Below are positions 1 to 5,307 of a DNA stretch of 7,459 nucleotides, piece after piece (within the stretch, counting starts at the first letter, position 1; every line of letters begins with the position of its first letter). Position numbers and translations under genes: made by a program. Location: NCBI GenBank assembly GCA_016839405.1, contig JAEOUJ010000306.1, forward strand, positions 1 to 7,459, given 5' to 3'. The stretch comes from Candidatus Gerdarchaeota archaeon. Lineage in GTDB: Archaea; Asgardarchaeota; Heimdallarchaeia; JABLTI01. The notes beneath the pieces are model-generated. The model was not told where the DNA came from and searched no databases. It saw only the letters and a list, made by a program, of their open reading frames with translations.

Positions 1-428
1 GTGGCTTTCGTTGTATCATCAATAAACTCAAAAAAGTAAACCATAAAAATCTGGATGATAGATGTATCACCAGCGTCAATGTATAATGCTCTTGTATTTA
101 GATTTTCATTTCCAAATGCAGTCTCATTATAATATTCAACCAAAGTAAGTACATCAACGTGAAATGAACCCCGGATATTTGAAACATTTAACATTGAATT
201 ATAGGTTAATGTTAGTGTTCCACTTGCAGCAATTATGCTACCAGTCGTTTGAGTAATTTCATATATGGATTTTTGACCAACAAAAGGGAATTGATCTTCA
301 CTTTGAGAATGAATATAGGTAATATTAGTAAATTTTGAACGATAAAAACACATAGAAACTAAAAGTAAAATAATAATCCTAAGTATAATTTTCTTATAAG
401 ATACCACGCTTTTAGTTCTAGTAGTCAT
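1..428 (-). CDS. Partial exported or membrane-anchored protein of unknown function (N-terminal 142 residues)
   Basis: An open frame begins with ATG at 428-426 and stays open to the left edge of the window, so the C-terminus is missing. I translated it by hand and found no stop codon. The N-terminus has a basic stretch (K12, K13, R17) followed by a hydrophobic run at about residues 14-29, which looks like a signal peptide or an N-terminal anchor. The remainder is rich in Ser, Thr, Asn, Ile and Val, suggesting beta structure, and carries three N-glycosylation sequons (N35-I-T, N81-V-S, N101-E-T). Together these point to a cell-surface or secreted protein. I do not recognise a family. There is no Shine-Dalgarno motif before the ATG, and a TATA-like box lies about 26 bases upstream, so the mRNA is probably leaderless. 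It is transcribed divergently from the ABC exporter operon. The gene call is fairly secure; the function is unknown. Confidence 0.7.
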   Translation of the reverse strand, partial: MTTRTKSVVSYKKIILRIIILLLVSMCFYRSKFTNITYIHSQSEDQFPFVGQKSIYEITQTTGSIIAASGTLTLTYNSMLNVSNIRGSFHVDVLTLVEYYNETAFGNENLNTRALYIDAGDTSIIQIFMVYFFEFIDDTTKA

Positions 429-449
429 TTATAATTCACTCATCATATA

Positions 450-458
450 GATATAAAT
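450..458 (-). promoter_or_regulatory. TATA-like box for the surface protein gene
   Basis: The minus strand reads TTTATATC here. Its centre lies about 26 bases before the ATG at 428. That is the usual distance from an archaeal TATA box to the transcription start, so transcription would begin at or next to the start codon and give a leaderless mRNA. This is inference from spacing and sequence only. Confidence 0.45.
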
Positions 459-528
459 TCTGAGATTATTAATTTTTCAGCAGAATTGAAAATGGCTCTA
501 TCAATTCTATGCTAAGCTCTAAAAAAGA

Positions 529-541
529 TTTTAACTTAATA
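529..541 (+). promoter_or_regulatory. Possible TATA-like box for the ABC exporter operon
   Basis: An A-rich stretch (AAAAAAGA, 521-528) is followed by TTTTAACTTAATA, resembling a BRE plus TATA element. It would place transcription start near 558-562, leaving a leader of about 20 bases that includes the Shine-Dalgarno motif at 568-571. The region is AT-rich throughout, so this is a weak call. A second candidate lies around 443-457. Confidence 0.3.
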
Positions 542-567
542 ATACAAACTATTAATGATTGTAAACC

Positions 568-571
568 GAGG
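568..571 (+). promoter_or_regulatory. Ribosome binding site that decides the ATPase start
   Basis: GAGG lies 7 bases before the ATG at 579, a normal Shine-Dalgarno spacing. The in-frame ATG further upstream at 555 has no such motif in front of it. This favours the start at 579 and a 314-residue protein over the 322-residue version. Confidence 0.6.
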
Positions 572-578
572 AAAGCAA

Positions 579-1523
579 ATGGATCCGCTAATAAAAGTTG
601 ATGGATTAACAAAAATATTTGGCACATACCTTTCTAGGGCAAGAGTAACATCACTTAGAGATATAACCTTTAGTGTTAAAAAAGGTGAGAGAGTATGCCT
701 ATTTGGGCCAAATGGTGCAGGAAAATCAACAATTATGAAATCATTGATGGGATTAGTTAATCCTACTAGAGGATCTATATTAATTAATGGTATAGATGTA
801 AGAAAAAATCCAATAGCTATCAAAAAAATGATTGGCTATTTACCTTCTGATTTGACTTTTTATCCAGAAATACCTTGTAAAGATACCCTTTTTCATTTAG
901 CTCTTCTTAGAGGTTTAACATGGAATGAAGCCAAAATAGAAGCTAATAAACTTCTTGAATTAGTTGATTTATCAAAATGGTGGGATTTGCCACCAAAACT
1001 AATGTCTTCTGGCATGAAACAAAGATTTAGTTTAGCATTAGCTATAGCAGGTGATCCTGAAATAATTTTGTTTGATGAACCTATCGCTTTTATAGATGTT
1101 CAAGGAAAAATGAAAATCTATCAATTAGTTCATGATTATGTAAACAAATCAGAAAAAACCGTTATAATGTCAACCCATAATATACAAGATGCATTGATAA
1201 TGAGTGATAGGTTAATTGTAATAGATAAAGGGCAAATAATACTAGATGGACCAATAACTAAGGTGATCAAAGAGAAATGTCGATTAATGGAGATTATTCT
1301 TTCTGAAGAAAAGCCTTCAGAGAAGGAAATTAAACGAGTTATTGGAGATGAAGATTATGAAATTTCAGGTAGAAAAATTTTGGTAAGATCAGATAATGCT
1401 CTTCAAATAAGTACTATAATAGTAAATAAGCTTCAAGAAAATAAAATTCCAGTATTTTCATTCAGACCATTTGTAGAACAAAGGAGAAAGAAGCAAGATA
1501 ATAGCATGGAGGATAATAAATGA
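579..1523 (+). CDS. ABC transporter ATP-binding protein (ABC-2 exporter type)
   Basis: This is the cytoplasmic ATPase subunit that would power the permease encoded next to it. Numbering from the ATG at 579 (314 residues), the nucleotide-binding domain covers about 1-225. Walker A is GPNGAGKST (43-51), the signature is SSGMKQR (143-149), Walker B is ILFDE (163-167) and the switch histidine is H200 in STH. The Q-loop position, in IGYLPSDL (85-92), has Ser instead of Gln, and the D-loop reads FIDVQG rather than the usual GLDPxG. Residues 226-314 form a small alpha/beta C-terminal extension with a basic tail, as is common in ABC-2 type ATPases. The start was chosen for its GAGG motif. The stop overlaps the permease start in ATGA, implying translational coupling in one operon. 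The substrate cannot be read from the sequence; drugs, lipids or peptides are all possible. Confidence 0.93.
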   Translation: MDPLIKVDGLTKIFGTYLSRARVTSLRDITFSVKKGERVCLFGPNGAGKSTIMKSLMGLVNPTRGSILINGIDVRKNPIAIKKMIGYLPSDLTFYPEIPCKDTLFHLALLRGLTWNEAKIEANKLLELVDLSKWWDLPPKLMSSGMKQRFSLALAIAGDPEIILFDEPIAFIDVQGKMKIYQLVHDYVNKSEKTVIMSTHNIQDALIMSDRLIVIDKGQIILDGPITKVIKEKCRLMEIILSEEKPSEKEIKRVIGDEDYEISGRKILVRSDNALQISTIIVNKLQENKIPVFSFRPFVEQRRKKQDNSMEDNK

Positions 1524-2917
1524 ACACTACTAACGAATCAAACAAGCAAAAAATAACTTCCTTCATTAATAACCTAGAAAAAGAAACTAGATACTCATTA
1601 ATTATTTATGGGATATATTTTCTTTTCATAATTATTGTTTTCATATTAACTAGTTTTGTTCCTTTAGCAAAAATAGAGTCAACTAATTATATAATACATA
1701 TTCATTTTAATACCGTATGGACAACGATTAGGATTGGAATCGGTGAAATTGCTTCTGGAAAATTATCTCCATTAAGCGGTTTTTCTTTTTTGATCTATCC
1801 TTTTATTTTAATTGCTATTATAGGAAATGTGATAACACAAGTTGTATTAATTCCTAAAGAAGTAATAAGCAATAAACCAAGATACTTAAGAGTTATTTAC
1901 AAAATTTTTAGTTTCATATATTTTCTAACTTCACTTTTGGGATTTTTTGGTCTAATGTTCTTCTTAAACTATACAAGTTTTTTCGGAGAAAAATCGAAGA
2001 TTACAATTTTATTTTTTATTTTACTTTTTATTTTTGTAATTAATACAATATTAGGATTCTTCATTTTTTATGAATCTCTTAGTATTGATTTATCTGAAAA
2101 AATCAAAGGTCGTAAAAATTCAAATGTATTAAATATTATTCGATTTGAATCTAAAAGAGTAATTTTCTCACTAAAATTCTTTATTGCACTATCTTTAATT
2201 CTTCTGCCAGCTATAATCTATTTAAATTCAATTGCACAAGATTATGAAGCTTTATTGTTAGATTATGGGCATGAGTCATTTAAATCATTTTCAGCTGCTG
2301 GATTTGTAATAATTGCACAATTTCTTTTACAAATGATTGCTATAATGCTAACTTTGGATTCATTTGGGGAAGCAGCTAAGGAAAGTAAAAAAAGATATTT
2401 CTCATTACCTATTTATCGAATAGATATTTATTTTTCTCATGTAGTTAATATGGTAATTGGATTGGTTATAACGAGTACATTAGCGATATTTGTATATGAT
2501 TTGATTTTGTGGATATGGACAAGTATTTCCTTATCATTTGTTTTAATTTTAAAATGCCTATTCTTGGTTTTAATAGGATCTTTTCTTGCAGTTTCAATCA
2601 CTACTTTCTTTATTTTAATTGCACAAATATTTAATTTTTCAAGTTCTATAGCGATAATTCCTACATTATTTTTATTCTACATAATCCCTTTCCTAGTAAA
2701 TTTCATATCCCAATTTGTTTATGGATTGCCAGAAGCTAATAAATGGACATATATGTATCAATTAGCTATTGCAACAGATTTCTTTATTGAACCGCGAAAC
2801 GGTCTGCAAGAAATTGTGGAGCCTATTTCTGAAAGAAATGCTTGGTTGGCTATAATAATATCAATTTCTGGAACGCAAACAATCTCAGGAATTTTATTTA
2901 CACAAAGTGAAAATTGA
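1520..2917 (+). CDS. ABC-2 type transporter permease with N-terminal transmembrane extension
   Basis: This 465-residue integral membrane protein is the likely channel partner of the ATPase upstream, whose stop codon overlaps its start by 4 bases. I count about ten hydrophobic segments, near 25-47, 88-112, 126-150, 161-185, 216-235, 259-280, 303-328, 338-370, 376-400 and 441-460. From about residue 205 it resembles the ABC-2 permease family: a cytoplasmic entry helix with IIRFESKR (206-213), then a segment ending in the cytoplasmic loop around 280-300, where the family usually has a conserved Glu-containing motif followed by a Leu-Pro-x-x-Arg pattern (here E284 and LPIYR, 296-300). The first 200 residues, with four membrane segments, go beyond that core and I cannot assign them to a family. 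No signal peptide or catalytic motif was seen. It ends 17 bases from the convergent malic enzyme gene, so the two transcripts must terminate inside or very near each other. Confidence 0.87.
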   Translation: MNTTNESNKQKITSFINNLEKETRYSLIIYGIYFLFIIIVFILTSFVPLAKIESTNYIIHIHFNTVWTTIRIGIGEIASGKLSPLSGFSFLIYPFILIAIIGNVITQVVLIPKEVISNKPRYLRVIYKIFSFIYFLTSLLGFFGLMFFLNYTSFFGEKSKITILFFILLFIFVINTILGFFIFYESLSIDLSEKIKGRKNSNVLNIIRFESKRVIFSLKFFIALSLILLPAIIYLNSIAQDYEALLLDYGHESFKSFSAAGFVIIAQFLLQMIAIMLTLDSFGEAAKESKKRYFSLPIYRIDIYFSHVVNMVIGLVITSTLAIFVYDLILWIWTSISLSFVLILKCLFLVLIGSFLAVSITTFFILIAQIFNFSSSIAIIPTLFLFYIIPFLVNFISQFVYGLPEANKWTYMYQLAIATDFFIEPRNGLQEIVEPISERNAWLAIIISISGTQTISGILFTQSEN

Positions 2918-2934
2918 AGAGATAAGGAAGTTAG

Positions 2935-4305
2935 TTATATTTTAGGTTTTATAAATTCCTTATCCATTAATAGTTGGGTTAAATCTCGAGAATATTTGAT
3001 GCGTTCTTCTGTTAATTTATAAAGTTCGTCTCTTTCCATAATTATTCTAGCTAAGCCTTGTTCAATTGCTTTCATACCAACTGCTGTAGCTTCAATAGGA
3101 TAAACTTCCCATTGATCCATTTTAGGAGTAATATAATCCTCTTTCAAACCTTTCTGAACTGCAATATCTACAAGTGCATTTGCTGCTGCAACGCACATTT
3201 CATCAGTTATTGTTTTAGCTTGTACATCTAAAGCTCCTCGGAAAATTGCTGGAAATCCAAGACTATTGTTAATTTGATTAGTAAAATCACTTCGACCTGT
3301 ACCAATAATTTTTGCACCCGCTTCTTTAGCATCCCAAGGCCAAATTTCTGGCAAAGGATTTGCACATGCAAAAACTATTGAATCTTTTGCCATACTAGAA
3401 ACCCACTCTTTCTTTATTGTATTTGGAACTGGTTTTGCTGCTGAAATCATTACATCAGCATCTTTTGCAGCATCTCCAAAATCACCTGTTAATCCTTCTC
3501 CATTTGTTCTTTGAGATAAATCATATTTGAATTCATCATAATCTTTGTTCTTAATTATATCAGCTCTATCTTTTGTAATTATACCTTTAGAATCACACAT
3601 TACAATGTCTTTAATTTTAACACCTGCCGCCTCTAAAAGATAGGCAGTTCGGGTATTAGCTGCACCAACACCCAACATAGCAATTTTTACTTGATCTAAC
3701 TCTTTACCAACAAATTTTAATGCACCAATAACACCAGCTAATACAACAGTCGCTGTTCCTTGAGCATCATCATGAAAAACTGGGATTGTAATTTCTGGAT
3801 CCTTTCGTAAGGTTTCAAGAATATGATAACATTTTGGTTTAGAGATATCTTCTAGGTTAATACCACCATAAGAAGGTTGAATTAGTTTTACTGTTTGAAT
3901 AATATCTTCTGATTCCTTCGTATCTAAGCAAATAGGAATAGCATCAACTCCCCCAAGATATTTGAAGAGCAAGCATTTGCCTTCCATGACTGGCATTGCT
4001 GCTTCTGCACCAATATTTCCAAGACCTAAAACTCTTGTACCATCTGATACTACTGCAATCATGTTTGCTTTATTAGTGTGTTTGTATACCTCTTCTTTGT
4101 CTTTCTTTATTGCTAAACAAGGTGCTGCAACTCCTGGAGTGTACCAAACACTAAAAGCATCAAATCCCCAAATAGCTGCCTTAGGAATAGTCTGCATTTT
4201 ACCTTGATAATAGGGGTGAAGTTTCATAGCTTCTTTAGCTGGTTTTTCTGCTTTCTTCAATAATTCTTCTTTAGTTACTTTTTTTTCAGTCAATTTAAAA
4301 AACAA
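2935..4305 (-). CDS. Malic enzyme (malate dehydrogenase, oxaloacetate-decarboxylating)
   Basis: A cytosolic enzyme that oxidatively decarboxylates L-malate to pyruvate and CO2, reducing NAD or NADP and needing a divalent metal. The 456-residue protein is the short, single-subunit microbial form. Visible motifs are YTPGVA with catalytic Tyr55, EGK with Lys110, metal ligands E152-D153 in NLEDISKP and D179 in FHDDAQGTA, the dinucleotide-binding loop GVGAAN (212-217), the Asn-containing CANPLPE (314-320), and GTGRSDFTNQINNSLGFP (335-352). All core residues I can check are present. Cofactor choice cannot be decided by eye. The chosen start is TTG at 4305, because an in-frame stop lies at 4323-4321 and the first ATG, at codon 27, would remove family sequence before HPYYQGK. 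A second TTG at codon 5 is also possible. A TATA-like box and a perfect palindrome lie just upstream. There is no phosphotransacetylase-like extension. Confidence 0.95.
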   Translation of the reverse strand: MFFKLTEKKVTKEELLKKAEKPAKEAMKLHPYYQGKMQTIPKAAIWGFDAFSVWYTPGVAAPCLAIKKDKEEVYKHTNKANMIAVVSDGTRVLGLGNIGAEAAMPVMEGKCLLFKYLGGVDAIPICLDTKESEDIIQTVKLIQPSYGGINLEDISKPKCYHILETLRKDPEITIPVFHDDAQGTATVVLAGVIGALKFVGKELDQVKIAMLGVGAANTRTAYLLEAAGVKIKDIVMCDSKGIITKDRADIIKNKDYDEFKYDLSQRTNGEGLTGDFGDAAKDADVMISAAKPVPNTIKKEWVSSMAKDSIVFACANPLPEIWPWDAKEAGAKIIGTGRSDFTNQINNSLGFPAIFRGALDVQAKTITDEMCVAAANALVDIAVQKGLKEDYITPKMDQWEVYPIEATAVGMKAIEQGLARIIMERDELYKLTEERIKYSRDLTQLLMDKEFIKPKI

Positions 4306-4321
4306 CTCGCAATAGAGTAAT

Positions 4322-4337
4322 TACTCATTAATGAGTA
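4322..4337. promoter_or_regulatory. Perfect 16-bp palindrome, likely operator of the malic enzyme gene
   Basis: TACTCATTAATGAGTA reads the same on both strands. It lies between the TATA-like box (4341-4352) and the TTG start (4305), across the expected transcription start, where a dimeric repressor would block transcription. Its half-site TTAATGAG recurs at 4368-4375, 40 bases away, upstream of the TATA-like box. It could alternatively act as an RNA hairpin, but it has no room for a loop. The regulator is unknown. Confidence 0.45.
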
Positions 4338-4340
4338 GTA

Positions 4341-4352
4341 AATATTTTATAA
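4341..4352 (-). promoter_or_regulatory. TATA-like box for the malic enzyme gene
   Basis: The minus strand reads TTATAAAATATT, preceded by TTAAAGCA, which resembles a BRE element. Transcription would start near 4320, leaving a leader of roughly 15 bases before the TTG start. Spacing and sequence are good for an archaeal promoter; there is no experimental support. Confidence 0.5.
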
Positions 4353-4432
4353 TGCTTTAAAATTTTGTTAATGAGCAAAATAAAACATCAATTTAATAAC
4401 AATTAAAGTAATATTATCAAAAAAAGAGAAAT

Positions 4433-4445
4433 GCTTAAAATTAAG
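4433..4445 (+). promoter_or_regulatory. Possible TATA-like box for the tRNA gene
   Basis: GCTTAAAATTAAG lies about 39 bases before the first base of the mature tRNA. It would start transcription near 4465 and leave a 5' leader of about a dozen bases for RNase P to remove. The flanking DNA is AT-rich, so chance similarity is possible. Confidence 0.3.
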
Positions 4446-4492
4446 TAACAAACATTTTGAATAATAACTAGGAATCTGTCGAGGTAGCCTAG

Positions 4493-4516
4493 ACACACAA
4501 AACATGTGTGGGGTAA
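4493..4516 (+). other. tRNA intron 1 (24 bases, D-loop, about position 15/16)
   Basis: The bulge-helix-bulge fold is: GCCT (4487-4490) pairs with GGGT (4511-4514) as the 4-bp central helix, with two G-T wobbles. The bulges are AGA (4491-4493) and AAC (4515-4517). The inner helix is CACACA (4494-4499) with TGTGTG (4505-4510), closing a 5-base loop. Cutting each bulge after its second base releases 4493-4516. No outer exon helix forms, so this is the relaxed HBh' type seen at non-canonical positions. The 5' strand of the central helix is also the 5' strand of the mature D-stem. Confidence 0.8.
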
Positions 4517-4523
4517 CCTGGTT

Positions 4524-4553
4524 TCGGATGACCTTGTCGGTTATGCGCCAGAA
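4524..4553 (+). other. tRNA intron 2 (30 bases, D-loop, about position 20a/21)
   Basis: The central helix is CTGG (4518-4521) with CCAG (4548-4551), four Watson-Crick pairs. The bulges are TTT (4522-4524) and AAT (4552-4554). The inner helix is CGGATGACC (4525-4533) with GGTTATGCG (4539-4547), eight pairs including one G-T wobble and one G-G mismatch, around a 5-base loop. Cutting each bulge after its second base releases 4524-4553 and joins GGTT to TGGGC. The outer helix is almost absent (only C4517-G4555), again the relaxed type. Confidence 0.8.
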
Positions 4554-4570
4554 TGGGCGCCTGACTCATA

Positions 4571-4609
4571 ATCAGATCAATGAACTATTAGGGCCAGATT
4601 TGATGGGTC
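4571..4609 (+). other. tRNA intron 3 (39 bases, canonical position 37/38)
   Basis: This is a textbook hBHBh' site. The outer helix is the anticodon stem CCTGA (4560-4564) with TCAGG (4611-4615). The central helix is CTCA (4565-4568) with TGGG (4604-4607), one T-G wobble. The bulges are TAA (4569-4571) and TCA (4608-4610). The inner helix is TCAGATC (4572-4578) with GATTTGA (4597-4603), seven pairs with one wobble. Cutting after the second bulge base leaves exon ends at position 37 and position 38. Confidence 0.93.
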
Positions 4610-4649
4610 ATCAGGAGGTCGTGGGATCAAAGCCCACCCTCGACACCAA

Positions 4650-5240
4650 TTATTTCTTCTTATAAAGATAAACTAAATCCTTTTCAAGAAAATTCCAATG
4701 TATATTAAGTAATTCTAACTGTTTTGCTAATGAAAATTTCCTAGAAATTATCAATTCTACCTTTTCTTTTGGTTCACACCATTGGTTTATATGTTTAAAA
4801 ATTATAACTACTATTCCTGTTGATTTTATTATTCTAGCGATTTCTGAAAATAAGTTTTCAATTGCTTTAAGGCTTCTCTTATGATGAAGAATAACCCCTA
4901 TCATATCAACAAGTAATACAAAATCAATGGATTTGTTTTCAATTGGAAATGAAAATCCACCATCAGTTTTTATTGGTACTATAATTTTTTCTAGATGATT
5001 TGATACAATAGATTTTTTTATTTCATCAATGCAAATTTGTTCATTATCAATTGCATAAACCTTGCCAGTAGATCCCACCATTTTTGCAGCTGGTAAAGTA
5101 TAAGACCCAGATCCACAACCAAAATCTAAAATGAAATCACCCTGTTTTACTCCAATTTCTTTAAAAAATTGTTTGCCATGTTCTTGGTGCCATTTTCTTA
5201 ATTCTTCAGTTTCATTTGGAATATAAGCAATCCGGTACAT
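4650..5240 (-). CDS. Class I SAM-dependent methyltransferase, UbiE-like
   Basis: A 196-residue Rossmann-fold protein expected to move a methyl group from S-adenosylmethionine to an unknown substrate in the cytoplasm. Motif I is LDFGCGSGSYTLP (38-50), the glycine-rich SAM-binding loop. The acidic end of strand 2 is D65 in VYAIDNE. DFVLLVDMIG (106-115) fits motif IV, and a hydrophobic strand before FKHINQW (148-154) fits the late strands. The length is that of a minimal catalytic domain with no extra substrate domain. It resembles the UbiE/Methyltransf_11 or 31 group, which includes arsenite methyltransferases. The three conserved Cys of ArsM are not visible (Cys42, Cys70 and Cys155 are not in that pattern), so I do not call it ArsM. 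The ATG at 5240 is preceded by AGGGA, 4 bases away. It lies 67 bases downstream of the regulator gene and may be co-transcribed with it or use its own TATA-like box. Confidence 0.88.
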   Translation of the reverse strand: MYRIAYIPNETEELRKWHQEHGKQFFKEIGVKQGDFILDFGCGSGSYTLPAAKMVGSTGKVYAIDNEQICIDEIKKSIVSNHLEKIIVPIKTDGGFSFPIENKSIDFVLLVDMIGVILHHKRSLKAIENLFSEIARIIKSTGIVVIIFKHINQWCEPKEKVELIISRKFSLAKQLELLNIHWNFLEKDLVYLYKKK

Positions 5241-5278
5241 AAAATCCCTGTAGAAAAAATCTAATAATGTGTTAAATA

Positions 5279-5290
5279 ATTTTATATATT
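5279..5290 (-). promoter_or_regulatory. TATA-like box for the methyltransferase gene
   Basis: The minus strand reads AATATATAAA in the 67-base gap after the regulator gene. Transcription would begin about 5259, leaving a leader of roughly 19 bases that contains the AGGGA motif. This suggests the methyltransferase can be expressed independently of the regulator. Confidence 0.4.
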
Positions 5291-5307
5291 TCTAGCTTAA
5301 TTAAATT

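Larger units (their letters stand above)
4478..4648 (+). tRNA. tRNA-Met(CAT), elongator type, with three introns and encoded CCA
   Basis: The gene runs from a 7-base acceptor strand (GTCGAGG, 4478-4484) to its perfect complement (CCTCGAC, 4638-4644), followed by A73 and an encoded CCA (4646-4648). The exons are 4478-4492, 4517-4523, 4554-4570 and 4610-4648, giving 78 bases. Reconstructed parts are: TA at 8-9; D-stem GCCT with GGGC (one T-G pair); D-loop of 10 bases; anticodon stem CCTGA with TCAGG; loop CTCATAA with anticodon CAT; variable loop AGGTC; and T-stem GTGGG with CCCAC. G1-C72 and the lack of three G-C pairs in the anticodon stem argue against the initiator tRNA. The GACTCATAATC core and AGGTCGTGGG match archaeal elongator Met better than Ile2, which also has a CAT gene anticodon. 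Odd points are T21 instead of A, and a T-loop reading ATCAAAG (A54, G60). The 3' end lies one base from the stop codon of the convergent methyltransferase gene. Confidence 0.93.

Noticed and set aside
536..823. Minus-strand open frame opposite the start of the ABC ATPase
   Set aside because: It lies across the Walker A coding region of a clearly real gene, has no supporting start signals, and its product is a low-complexity hydrophobic read-through of the opposite strand.
2918..2934. Sequencing error truncating the ABC permease
   Set aside because: The final membrane segment (441-460) is complete. The other frames beyond the stop give no continuation, and the convergent malic enzyme gene begins its stop codon at once, so the end appears natural.
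3962..4207. Plus-strand open frame of 81 codons inside the malic enzyme gene
   Set aside because: It is fully antisense to conserved malic enzyme motifs and has no ribosome binding site or family resemblance.
4571..4609. Possible C/D box guide RNA within tRNA intron 3, as in some archaeal tRNA-Trp introns
   Set aside because: TTGATGG (4599-4605) only weakly resembles a C box, no matching D box is placed correctly, and 39 bases is too short for a C/D guide RNA.
4478..4648. Initiator tRNA-Met, suggested by anticodon CAT and A54
   Set aside because: The first pair is G1-C72, and the anticodon stem lacks the three G-C pairs next to the loop that mark initiators. The body matches elongator Met better.
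4650..5240. Arsenite methyltransferase (ArsM) paired with an ArsR regulator as an arsenic resistance pair
   Set aside because: The methyltransferase is short and lacks the conserved Cys pattern of ArsM. The regulator has no evident metal-binding Cys pair, and the neighbouring carrier is of the MefA type, not an arsenite exporter.
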